Shown: positions 7,932 through 15,863 of the stretch, piece by piece | Numbering within the stretch: position 1 is the first letter of the stretch | Layout of the letters: the number at the start of each line of letters is the position of its first letter | Origin: Marinomonas balearica | Lineage (GTDB): Bacteria > Pseudomonadota > Gammaproteobacteria > Pseudomonadales > Marinomonadaceae | Assembly (NCBI RefSeq): GCF_004362145.1 | Contig: NZ_SNXC01000011.1 | Coordinates: 1-50,338, forward strand | Reading direction: 5' to 3' | Length of the DNA: 50,338 nt | Made by a program: the position numbers and the translations under genes | The notes under the pieces: generated by a model | Seen by the model: the letters and a program-made list of their open reading frames with translations, nothing else | Databases searched by the model: none | Told to the model about the DNA's origin: nothing

Positions 7932-7949
7932 TGTAGGGGAAATCTGACG
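7932..7949 (+). promoter_or_regulatory. GacA/UvrY-box-like site 1 upstream of csrB
   Basis: TGTAGGGGAAATCTGACG matches the GacA upstream activating sequence TGTAAGNNATNNCTTACA at 10 of its 14 defined positions. It lies about 160 bp before the predicted RNA start, the distance usual for csrB/rsmZ genes. Confidence 0.45.
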
Positions 7950-7953
7950 ATCA

Positions 7954-7971
7954 GGTAGGAGATATCTGAAT
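7954..7971 (+). promoter_or_regulatory. GacA/UvrY-box-like site 2 upstream of csrB
   Basis: GGTAGGAGATATCTGAAT matches the GacA-box consensus at 9 of 14 defined positions. It is centred 22 bp after the first candidate, on the same helix face. The match is partial. Confidence 0.35.
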
Positions 7972-8064
7972 AGCATGTAGAAAATGAGAAGTACGATGTG
8001 TAGTTTATATTTAAGTATATGATTTATAATGGAAAAATAATATTTTCTGTCTTTTTCTAGAATT

Positions 8065-8092
8065 TTTACATTTTTAAAATTTGGTGTACATT
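8065..8092 (+). promoter_or_regulatory. putative sigma-70 promoter of the csrB-type RNA
   Basis: TTTACA (8065-8070) and TACATT (8087-8092) are 16 bp apart, in an AT-rich stretch. They predict a start near 8099-8100, directly before the GGA-rich region. Confidence 0.45.
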
Positions 8093-8099
8093 TACCTTA

Positions 8100-8563
8100 T
8101 CCAGACGGACATCAGGGATGACAGCACATGGCGTGCAGTATAACAGGTAAGTTATACGGATACTGAAGGACAGAGCAGGATGCTCAAATTAAACGGATGT
8201 TTAGAACAGGATGTGTAGTGACGAAGGATAACGTCATGTGACTAAGGTTGGTCGGATCTCTAACGGAAGAACAAGCAGGATGCTCAACTCATCGGAAGAG
8301 TCGTTTCTACGGACAGAGGCGAGAAACGGGGTGACGTAAGTCACCCCCTTAATTCCAAAGGAAAGACGGAGTTTTAGGACAAAGGCAAATGGATTGTCAG
8401 AGCATGAAGCTCAAAAGGAAATCAGCGTTAGCTGGACAGGGATCAGGATTGAAGCACTCGCAGGAATGAGTGTCGCTAGGACAGCGAGCAGGAATTTTCA
8501 CCGCAAGAAGCGGTGCGCGTCAGGAAGACGAAAAAATAGGCAGCCAAATGGCTGCTTTTTTTT
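8100..8563 (+). ncRNA. csrB: CsrB/RsmB-family regulatory RNA sequestering CsrA/RsmA
   Basis: About 465 nt without a plausible gene carry 25 GGA trinucleotides on this strand, against about 7 expected by chance. Many are in ANGGA context and in loops of short perfect hairpins: GAGC-AGGAT-GCTC (8173-8185), AGC-AGGAT-GCT (8274-8283), CACTC-GCAGGAAT-GAGTG (8455-8472), TCGCT-AGGAC-AGCGA (8473-8487) and CGTC-AGGAA-GACG (8518-8530). The RNA ends in a rho-independent terminator. This is the architecture of CsrB/CsrC/RsmB RNAs, which titrate the translational regulator CsrA/RsmA. A stronger GGA-free hairpin (8329-8348, GGGGTGAC/GTCACCCC) sits in the middle. The 5' end is inferred from the promoter. 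Confidence 0.88.
8540..8563 (+). terminator. rho-independent terminator of the csrB-type RNA
   Basis: Stem GCAGCC/GGCTGC with loop AAAT is followed by eight T (8556-8563). It is preceded by an A run and closes the GGA-rich RNA 43 bases before the next gene. Confidence 0.85.
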
Positions 8564-8605
8564 GCGCTAAATTTCGTTCATCATTGACCAAAATTAATAG
8601 AGTTG

Positions 8606-9862
8606 ATGGAATTTTCTGTGCATACATTAGAACAGTTAAAAAATGGGGATCTAGCAGGCATAACGCGCCTCCAATTGTCCGATAACCTTAAAACGTTTCC
8701 CAAAGAGATTTACTACCTTTCTGATTCTCTTGAGATCTTGGATTTATCTTCCAATCAATTAGACGATCTGCCTTTAGATTTTGCTGAGAGTCTGCCGAAT
8801 TTAAAAATATTTTTTGCTTCCAATAACGCGTTCAAACATGTCCCTTCTGTACTAGGGCAATGCAAAAAGTTGGAGATGGTTGGCTTTAAGCACAATCAAA
8901 TCAATCGTGTGCCAGAAGACTGTTTTCCCGTTAAGCTTAGATGGCTCATATTGACCGATAATCAAATCGAAACGCTGCCACACAGTATTGGTCAATGTTC
9001 GAGGTTAGAAAAGCTTGCACTTGCTGGCAATATGCTGAAATCACTCCCTGATTCGATGAGATATTTATATAACTTAGGGCTGATTCGAATATCCGCGAAC
9101 CGCTTGAATGATTTTCCTGATGTTCTGCTATCGCTGCCAAAGTTAGCTTGGATGGCTTTTTCAGGAAACCCATTTTGTCCTGAACGACAACCTCATTTAG
9201 ATTTTCCCTTGGTGAACGCGCAAGATCTAGAGTTAATGGACGTTCTGGGAAATGGCGCATCTGGCATCATTTCAAGAGCACAGTTTCTGTCTCCTGATGC
9301 TGCTTTTTCAGGTAACGTTGCAGTAAAGGTGTTTAGAGGCGATGTAACCAGTGATGGGTATCCGGAGGATGAATTAGATGCTTGTTTGTCTGTTGGTCAT
9401 CACTCAAACCTAGTGAGTGCGTTGGCCTATATTGATGAAGAGGCAATGTCTGCGCTAGTCATGACACTGATACCGCTAGAGTACAAAAATTTGGGTCAGC
9501 CACCCAGTTTACAAACCTGTACACGAGATACTTTTACACAAGGGCAGTCTTTCACAGCATCAGAAGCCAAACATTTGATTTCTCAGATGGAAAGCTTGGT
9601 TGCCCACTTTGAAGAAAAAGAAGTCTCTCACGGAGATTTGTATGCGCACAATGTACTTGTAAACCCTGATGGGCATTTACTATTTGGTGATTTTGGCGCA
9701 GCTTCGAAATACGACAATTTATTGCCTCATCAAAAAGAGGGAATTCGTACTATTGAACGACGTGCATTATCGTATTTCATTGAAGATATGCAGTCTTTGG
9801 TGACGAATGATGAGCTGAATGAAAAGAGTGCTAAAAAAAGTAAAGTCGCGGATAACGCCTAA
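8606..9862 (+). CDS. Leucine-rich-repeat protein kinase
   Basis: This 418-residue protein fuses about seven leucine-rich repeats (about 18-190; for example LEILDLSSNQLDDLP and LRWLILTDNQIETLP) to a compact eukaryotic-type protein kinase domain (about 208-395). The kinase has the glycine loop LGNGASG (214-220), the VAVK lysine (K241), the catalytic loop HGDLYAHN (H342-N349) and DFG (362-364), so it is probably active. The kinase C-lobe is short. No signal peptide or membrane segment is seen, so it is cytoplasmic or delivered by another route. ATG 8606 is preferred to the preceding TTG. The substrate is unknown. It starts right after the csrB terminator and lies 102 bp before a hypothetical gene. 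Confidence 0.85.
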   Translation: MEFSVHTLEQLKNGDLAGITRLQLSDNLKTFPKEIYYLSDSLEILDLSSNQLDDLPLDFAESLPNLKIFFASNNAFKHVPSVLGQCKKLEMVGFKHNQINRVPEDCFPVKLRWLILTDNQIETLPHSIGQCSRLEKLALAGNMLKSLPDSMRYLYNLGLIRISANRLNDFPDVLLSLPKLAWMAFSGNPFCPERQPHLDFPLVNAQDLELMDVLGNGASGIISRAQFLSPDAAFSGNVAVKVFRGDVTSDGYPEDELDACLSVGHHSNLVSALAYIDEEAMSALVMTLIPLEYKNLGQPPSLQTCTRDTFTQGQSFTASEAKHLISQMESLVAHFEEKEVSHGDLYAHNVLVNPDGHLLFGDFGAASKYDNLLPHQKEGIRTIERRALSYFIEDMQSLVTNDELNEKSAKKSKVADNA

Positions 9863-9964
9863 ACTTAGGAGTCTGCATTCAGAAGTCTAACTTAAGGAGT
9901 CTAACTTAAAGCAAGCGATGTTTTTATGCGTATCAATAGTATAAAGGAATAGAAGGACGATTAT

Positions 9965-10552
9965 ATGAACGCTCAACAAGCTGTTAATGCATTGATAAAT
10001 AACCCTTTGGCATTTTTACGGAAAAATGCTTTGACGCCTTACGCCGCTCCGGGTCGAGCCGCAGGAACGGTTCAATATCGAATGGTCTCCACTGATGATG
10101 CCGTTACTCGGCCGGGCACGGTATTAGGAAACCTCAATACGCATAACGACGGGCAAAGATTCAAAATGCGTGCAGATAATGTAGAGCAGGGAGTCAATTT
10201 TCAGGCCGTTTACATTCCGGTTCAAAACAGCGATACGTTATCTTTTCCTCATCCATTGCCAAACAATGGGCCTCGGGTGATGGTAACGACTCAGCTTACT
10301 GGTTGTTGCATGCTGATGGTGAAAATGGGAAATGTTGTGGGCGTATCGCATTTACAGCCCACAGGAGAAACGGGGAATGCTCTGCATGCTCGACTTGGAG
10401 CAAACCTTAAAGTCTATGGCCGTCCAGACTATGGAAACTCGCGTGCATTATTTATTGGTATAAGGACGGGAACACGTTGGCGCTTTTATGCTCAACGTAT
10501 AGGTGATGGCTACGGCCGCACTATTTTGGGTGCCGAAGAGATCTCATTATAA
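9965..10552 (+). CDS. Hypothetical protein with an LTGC...H deamidase-like pattern
   Basis: This 195-residue protein is not assigned to a family. It starts with a helical segment (1-20) without a convincing signal peptide. The central part holds LTGC (111-114) followed by Cys115, and His129 in VVGVSHLQPTG. The Cys114-His129 spacing of 15 equals that of the catalytic Cys866/His881 of CNF1, whose family shares an LSGC motif with BLF1; CheD deamidases also use Cys then His-x-x-P. A deamidase or transglutaminase-like fold is therefore possible, but this is motif reasoning only. AAGGACG precedes the ATG. It follows the LRR kinase on the same strand and may be functionally paired with it. Confidence 0.55.
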   Translation: MNAQQAVNALINNPLAFLRKNALTPYAAPGRAAGTVQYRMVSTDDAVTRPGTVLGNLNTHNDGQRFKMRADNVEQGVNFQAVYIPVQNSDTLSFPHPLPNNGPRVMVTTQLTGCCMLMVKMGNVVGVSHLQPTGETGNALHARLGANLKVYGRPDYGNSRALFIGIRTGTRWRFYAQRIGDGYGRTILGAEEISL

Positions 10553-10574
10553 ATACGATAGTGTTGGTGGGTGA

Positions 10575-10608
10575 TGAGAGACAGATTAGCCCGTGAATCT
10601 GTCTCTCA
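10575..10608. terminator. intergenic hairpin between convergent genes
   Basis: A perfect 13-bp stem (TGAGAGACAGATT / AATCTGTCTCTCA) has an 8-nt loop between two convergent genes. Neither side has a clear T run, so it may stabilise 3' ends or act as a weak bidirectional terminator. Confidence 0.45.
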
Positions 10609-10612
10609 ATCA

Positions 10613-11521
10613 TTAAAAGACTGACCAGCCTATCTCGCTAGACAGAGCTTCTAGTGCCGCTACACCTGCCAACGAATTGCCAACCTTATTTAAGCACGGT
10701 GACCAGACACATATAGAGAACTGGTTAGGTACGATTGCAACAATACCGCCACCGACACCGCTTTTTCCAGGTAAGCCTACCGTGTATGCAAATGTCCCCG
10801 CTTCATCGTAGAGGCCGCTGGTTGCCATCAAAGCGTTGATTTGTCTCGCTTGTTGCTCTGAAACGACTTGTTCGTTGTTAATCATGCAATAACCTTTATT
10901 GGCGAGGAAACCAAAGGCTTTTGCTAAGTCCATGCAGCTCATTTGTAATGCACAGTTTGAAAAGTAGCTGTGAAGTACATCTTCTACCTCGTTCTCGAAG
11001 TTGTTGAATGACTTCATAAGGTAGGCCATTGCCGCATTACGTGAACGGTGTTGATACTCGGAATCGGCAACGACTTTGTCGGTTTTGATATCTGGGTTGC
11101 CAGACAATCTTCGAACGAATTCACGCATGGCATAGTGAGGCGTCGCGAATCGTGTTTGATTCATATCACTGACAACAATTGCCCCTGCGTTTATAAACGG
11201 GTTTCTTGGAACGCCGCTTTCATATTCGAGTTGAACCAGTGAGTTAAAGGGTAAGCCTGATGGCTCTCGACCGACTCGTTGCCACATATCGTCACCATAG
11301 TGCTTCATGGCCAATGTTAGATTAAAGACCTTTGAAATACTTTGGATCGAAAACGGTGTGTTGGCATCGCCAATGGTATAGCTTTCACCCTGATTACTAT
11401 AGATGGCGATACCAAATTGATTTGGGTTAACGCTCGCGAGTGCGGGAATGTAGTCTGCGACCTTACCTTCACCAACGAGAGGCAGAACTTTGTCATAGAT
11501 GCGTTTTAGAACGGTATTCAA
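10613..11521 (-). CDS. glsA: Glutaminase A
   Basis: This 302-residue enzyme of the serine-dependent beta-lactamase-like glutaminase family hydrolyses L-glutamine to glutamate and ammonia in the cytoplasm. It has the Ser61-x-x-Lys64 catalytic motif in [10 protein letters not shown], then [23 protein letters not shown], and the C-terminal [12 protein letters not shown](V) and FSICVWSP blocks. The length is typical (about 300-310). It is transcribed alone, convergent with the 195-residue protein. No obvious NtrC site was seen upstream. Confidence 0.95.
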   Translation of the reverse strand: MNTVLKRIYDKVLPLVGEGKVADYIPALASVNPNQFGIAIYSNQGESYTIGDANTPFSIQSISKVFNLTLAMKHYGDDMWQRVGREPSGLPFNSLVQLEYESGVPRNPFINAGAIVVSDMNQTRFATPHYAMREFVRRLSGNPDIKTDKVVADSEYQHRSRNAAMAYLMKSFNNFENEVEDVLHSYFSNCALQMSCMDLAKAFGFLANKGYCMINNEQVVSEQQARQINALMATSGLYDEAGTFAYTVGLPGKSGVGGGIVAIVPNQFSICVWSPCLNKVGNSLAGVAALEALSSEIGWSVF

Positions 11522-11859
11522 CGTACGTTACCTTTATTGCTATTCTTATTTTTACGCGCATTCTGCCTCTCATTTGGCGACAAATAAAGCGTTATTATCG
11601 CAGACCGCATATGAATTTTATGGATCTTCTTCTATCCTAAAATACGACAAGAGCCTGATGGATTGGAGCTGAGCTTTAAGCTTTAGGTATCAGAAGGCGA
11701 CGTGTTCGCTTTAAGTATGACTTCTATGTTAAATTGCAAAACATACCAAACTGTTAGACACGTCTATTATTAAACTCATTAGAGTGATTTGCAGCGACAA
11801 CGACCATTAATGTAAGAAGACTGCCCATGGCGATAATCGTTGAAAATGGGTGGGAATAG
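11522..11859. other. intergenic region, no gene seen
   Basis: About 340 bp separate the divergent glsA and CHASE-GGDEF-EAL genes. The stretch should hold both promoters, but I see no convincing operator, RNA or small gene. Confidence 0.5.
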
Positions 11860-14800
11860 ATGGATTTGCTTCTCTTTGCTATTGGAAATCTATCAAATCG
11901 TATGAACAGACTTGATTACTCTGTACCATTTGTAAAGTTAGTGACTGTGCTGAGCTTTGTGTCTTTTTCCATCCTAGGTGGGATTGCATTTCATACTTGC
12001 TTTTCAAACACGGAATATTTAGCAAAAGAGTTTGCTCAACACGAAGCTTTTTCGTACGCCAATAAAATTGAAAAAAAAATTGATCAAGGTTTAGCTGCAA
12101 CGGCAGAAATTGTGGATTATGTTCGATTTAATCGTGGCGAAGTAAAAGACTTTGAATCGTACGCTAGCTTTGTGCTCGAACGTTACCCCATTGTTGACCG
12201 CTTAGTATTGATTCCAAATGGGATCATTGCAAAAATCTATCCGCTTACTGGGCATGAGCGTGTTATCGGTATTAATCTATTCGGAAATGATGAACTAAGA
12301 GCAAATGCTTTACGTGATCACCTCGCTTTGTCGAGTAGTGTTTCTGCTCCCATTCGATTGATAGACGAAACCTACGCAGTAGGAGTTAGAATTCCTGTCG
12401 TGATTGAGGGAACGTCTAAAGATCAACCCTTTTGGGGGTTCGTTGCTGCTGCATTTGGCGTTGAAAAATTAATTCAAAATACGGAGCTGTTTAATCTGGA
12501 ACAGCATCAGCTCGAATATCAGCTTTCTGAATATCGAGACTTGGATGAAACGCATGTTGTTATCAGTCAATCAGAAGGCTATAACGCCTCAGATAGCATC
12601 AAATATGACATGTCACTTCCCAGCGTGCATTGGACTTTGTCACTTTCTCCCAGCGTTGCATGGGTATCAAATCGATACATATATACGTTAGCCTCGTCCA
12701 TTTCTCTCATTGTTCTTATGTTGACGAGTGTGTGCTTCCTGATTGCGAGAAAATTCTTTGAGCGCTCCGTTAAAGCACAGCTAGTAGAACAAAAAACACG
12801 AGAAGCAGAATTAACGCTCGAACGTTTGTCCAATACGCTCGATGCGATTCCTGATTATTTGGTGGAGGTAGATGAAAAAGGGGTTGTAGCCGAAAATCAC
12901 TATTCGTCTGAAAAAGGTCTTATGAAGTGGCTTCCCTTGTACCCGAGAGAAAGGCTCACAGAGTGTTTGAACCAAGAGATCTTATCGGTTTGGGAACAAT
13001 CGATGAAAAACGCCTTTTCGGACGGTACATCAACAGGTCTAAGCTTTAGGGTGGAATTGGATCAAGATGAAAAATGGTTTGAGCTTTCAACGGTCTACAC
13101 CAGTCGAGATGAATCAAAAGATCGAGAGGCTTTTTACCTGTTTCTTGCCCGCGATATAACGGATCGAATTAAATACGAAGCGGAACTTAGAATAGCGGCG
13201 ATTGCCTTTGAGACGCAAGATGGAATCATCATCACAGATAGCCATAATCGCATTATTAAAATCAACAAAGCGTTTGAAAAGATTACGGGCTACAGTGAGA
13301 GTGAAGTCTTTGGTAAAAACCCTGCGATCATTTCTTCAGGTCGACACGATCGGAACTTCTACAGAAAATTGTATCAATCTTTGAATAAAGTGGGTCATTG
13401 GGAAGGAGAGATTTGGAACCGTCGCAAAGACGGTACGATCTTCCCTGAGTGGCTCTATATCTCCGCTATTGAAGATGATGAAAAACGCTTGCTTCATTAC
13501 GTGGCTACATTTCGAGACATCACGAAAGACAAAGACAATCAGCATCGGATTGAACAGCTTAATTATTATGATGAACTCACTCGTCTTCCAAACAAAACGC
13601 TATTTCTAGAAGAGCTTGATCATCGTTTGGGGATCATGTCGGAATTTACCTATCGACGCAGTGCTATTTTGTATTTGGATTTAGACAACTTTAAAGATTT
13701 AAACGATTATTACGGTCATAAAAAAGGCGATGAGTTGATACAGCAGGTCGCCTCTCGATTGGTGGACGTCGTTCGGTCGCAAGATATGGTCTCGCGTCTG
13801 AGTGGTGATAATTTTGTACTCTTGCTCGAAGATGCCGACGTCACCGTCAACCCTGAGCGGGCTTCGTATCGAGCACAACACGTTGCAGACAAAATCCTTC
13901 ATGAGTTTAAATATCCCTTTGTATTGGAGGGTAAAGAATTAACGATAACCGCCAGCATAGGTATGACGGAGTTTGGAGCTGTTAAAACCGAACATGCTGC
14001 TGAAGACGTCATCAAGCAAGCAGAAATGGCGATGTATGAAGCAAAACAGTCCGGTCGAGCGCAGTCGTGCTTCTTCCTTCCTAAAATGCATGAGAGAGTG
14101 GTGCAGAGGGTTTATTTTGAGACAAGCCTTCGAGATGCTTTAGCTAAAAGACAGTTTAGCCTCTATTATCAGCCGCAGTTTGACGTAAATAAATCCTTAG
14201 TGGGGATGGAAGCGCTTATTCGTTGGAACCATCCAGATCGTGGGCTCGTTGCCCCCGGAGAATTTATTCCGTTTGCAGAAGAAAGTAAGCTGATTATCAA
14301 AATAGGAGCTTGGGTATTAATAGAAGCCTGTCAGACAAAAGCAGATTGGTTTAAAAACGGCGTGTTTCAAGATTCGAATATGTCTATTAATGTCAGTGCC
14401 TTGCAGTTTTCTCAAGACAATTTTGTTGATCAAGTTAAGTATGCCTTGGATAAATCAGGTGTGAATCCAAGCACGATTGAACTGGAACTCACTGAAAGTA
14501 TGCTGGTGGACGATCAGGAAGATGTCATCAAAAAGATGAATTCCTTGAAGGAGCTAGGTGTTCTTATTTCCTTGGACGATTTCGGAACGGGATATTCTTC
14601 TCTTTCTTACCTCACACGATTGCCCATTGATCAGCTTAAAATTGACCAATCTTTTGTATCGTCTTTGTCTGATGGGACGAGAGAATCAACCATTGCAGCT
14701 TCGATCATAAACATAGGCCACAATTTAAACATGGAAGTCATCGCTGAAGGCGTGGAGCAAGAGAGCCAGTTTGAATGGTTAAAATCGCAGGGCTGTGATT

Positions 14801-14865
14801 TATTCCAAGGTTACGGTCTTGGTCGTCCCATGCCGGAAGATGAGTTACTCGCTCGATTTAAATAA
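11860..14865 (+). CDS. CHASE-PAS-PAS-GGDEF-EAL membrane cyclic-di-GMP phosphodiesterase
   Basis: This 1001-residue inner-membrane protein has TM1 (about 25-48), a periplasmic CHASE-type sensor (about 75-255), TM2 (about 272-296), a short coiled coil, two PAS domains (about 320-435 and 445-560), GGDEF (about 565-735) and EAL (about 745-1000). The GGDEF active site is degenerate: SGDNF at 648-652. The EAL domain keeps EAL (784-786), the DDFGTGYSSL loop and the C-terminal EGVE block, so net c-di-GMP hydrolysis is likely, with GGDEF perhaps a GTP sensor. The ligand sensed by CHASE is unknown. The start may be ATG 11860 or ATG 11902. Confidence 0.88.
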   Translation: MDLLLFAIGNLSNRMNRLDYSVPFVKLVTVLSFVSFSILGGIAFHTCFSNTEYLAKEFAQHEAFSYANKIEKKIDQGLAATAEIVDYVRFNRGEVKDFESYASFVLERYPIVDRLVLIPNGIIAKIYPLTGHERVIGINLFGNDELRANALRDHLALSSSVSAPIRLIDETYAVGVRIPVVIEGTSKDQPFWGFVAAAFGVEKLIQNTELFNLEQHQLEYQLSEYRDLDETHVVISQSEGYNASDSIKYDMSLPSVHWTLSLSPSVAWVSNRYIYTLASSISLIVLMLTSVCFLIARKFFERSVKAQLVEQKTREAELTLERLSNTLDAIPDYLVEVDEKGVVAENHYSSEKGLMKWLPLYPRERLTECLNQEILSVWEQSMKNAFSDGTSTGLSFRVELDQDEKWFELSTVYTSRDESKDREAFYLFLARDITDRIKYEAELRIAAIAFETQDGIIITDSHNRIIKINKAFEKITGYSESEVFGKNPAIISSGRHDRNFYRKLYQSLNKVGHWEGEIWNRRKDGTIFPEWLYISAIEDDEKRLLHYVATFRDITKDKDNQHRIEQLNYYDELTRLPNKTLFLEELDHRLGIMSEFTYRRSAILYLDLDNFKDLNDYYGHKKGDELIQQVASRLVDVVRSQDMVSRLSGDNFVLLLEDADVTVNPERASYRAQHVADKILHEFKYPFVLEGKELTITASIGMTEFGAVKTEHAAEDVIKQAEMAMYEAKQSGRAQSCFFLPKMHERVVQRVYFETSLRDALAKRQFSLYYQPQFDVNKSLVGMEALIRWNHPDRGLVAPGEFIPFAEESKLIIKIGAWVLIEACQTKADWFKNGVFQDSNMSINVSALQFSQDNFVDQVKYALDKSGVNPSTIELELTESMLVDDQEDVIKKMNSLKELGVLISLDDFGTGYSSLSYLTRLPIDQLKIDQSFVSSLSDGTRESTIAASIINIGHNLNMEVIAEGVEQESQFEWLKSQGCDLFQGYGLGRPMPEDELLARFK

Positions 14866-14869
14866 AGCG

Positions 14870-14904
14870 TTTTCTGCCAGTAAGGGGCGATTTCTGGCGG
14901 AAAA
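14870..14904. terminator. hairpin between convergent genes
   Basis: TTTTCTGCCAG (14870-14880) pairs with CTGGCGGAAAA (14894-14904) with one mismatch. It can act as a terminator in both directions, between the GGDEF-EAL gene and the phosphatase gene. Confidence 0.5.
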
Positions 14905-14938
14905 CTCAATAATACTTGTCGCTGTGAACGATTTAATT

Positions 14939-15736
14939 TTAAACAGGTGAGGTTATGCCAACGTGCGCATCGCTTACCGGTTCTGTCGCGATCAAAAACT
15001 GTGTATCAGACCAGTGGATCAATGACAGCTCACCTGATTTTGATTCCGTTAAAGCAGTACAATGTTCAACCCAATCTCCGTCATTGCAATATAGAATTCC
15101 ATCATTCATTTGAAAGTTAGCAAAATGGATGTGTCCGCAAATATACCCGTCCAAGTTTTGACTGCGCGCAGACTTAATTGCAGCAAGTTCGAAACGCGCA
15201 ATAAAATCACGCGCTTTGCCAATGTGACTTTTTAGATAGCCCGCTAAAGACCAGTAAGGTAAGCCAAAAAAACGGCGCGTGGCATTTGTAAACTGGTTTA
15301 AATGAAGCATGAGTCCATGGGCTTTGTCGCCTATTGCGAGCATTAAGGGGCTTATTTTTACCATCTGATCAAACTCATCACCATGGCTTACATGAAAGCG
15401 GCGACCGTTTGCGGTTGTGTGAATCGTATTTAACCGAATATCGATGCCTGAAAGGCGTTGCCCTACGAATTGACGAAAGAACGCATCGTGGTTGCCGGGG
15501 ATATAAATCACTTCAGTGTCTTTTTTTGCCATTGTCAGAACGCGTTCAATAACGGCTTGATGATCGTCAGTAAAGTGAGCGCGCTTACGCATTTCTTGAA
15601 GGTCGATAATATCGCCAACCAAATATAACGTATCGACAGTAATGCGATTAAGAAAATCTAAAAGGTGCTTTGCTTGGCAGGCTTTTGTACCAAGATGCAC
15701 ATCGGAAATAAAGACTGCTCTGAAATGAGTTTGCAT
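14939..15736 (-). CDS. UDP-2,3-diacylglucosamine diphosphatase (LpxH)-like metallophosphatase
   Basis: This 265-residue calcineurin-like phosphoesterase has the full metal-ligand set of the LpxH/COG2908 group: SDVHLG (D12, H14), VGDIIDL, IPGNHDAFF, VSHGDEFD and CGHIHFANF. LpxH removes UMP from UDP-2,3-diacylglucosamine in lipid A synthesis. This protein is longer at its C-terminus than E. coli LpxH (about 240) and lies away from lipid A genes, next to c-di-GMP genes. It may be a paralogue with another phosphoester substrate. Confidence 0.8.
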   Translation of the reverse strand: MQTHFRAVFISDVHLGTKACQAKHLLDFLNRITVDTLYLVGDIIDLQEMRKRAHFTDDHQAVIERVLTMAKKDTEVIYIPGNHDAFFRQFVGQRLSGIDIRLNTIHTTANGRRFHVSHGDEFDQMVKISPLMLAIGDKAHGLMLHLNQFTNATRRFFGLPYWSLAGYLKSHIGKARDFIARFELAAIKSARSQNLDGYICGHIHFANFQMNDGILYCNDGDWVEHCTALTESKSGELSLIHWSDTQFLIATEPVSDAHVGITSPV

Positions 15737-15863
15737 AGTGTCGCCCCGTTTTTCTAACTGACTACAAGGCTAAAAAAACGATATGACGACTCAGTGACGT
15801 TTCGATGTCAGTTTTGTTAGAACGCCTTCATTTATACTAAGTCTGCTCCCTAATCACTGGTTG

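Noticed and set aside
8470..8685. 71-residue frame across the end of the GGA-rich region
   Set aside because: It runs through hairpins and the terminator of the csrB-type RNA and overlaps the LRR kinase in another frame.
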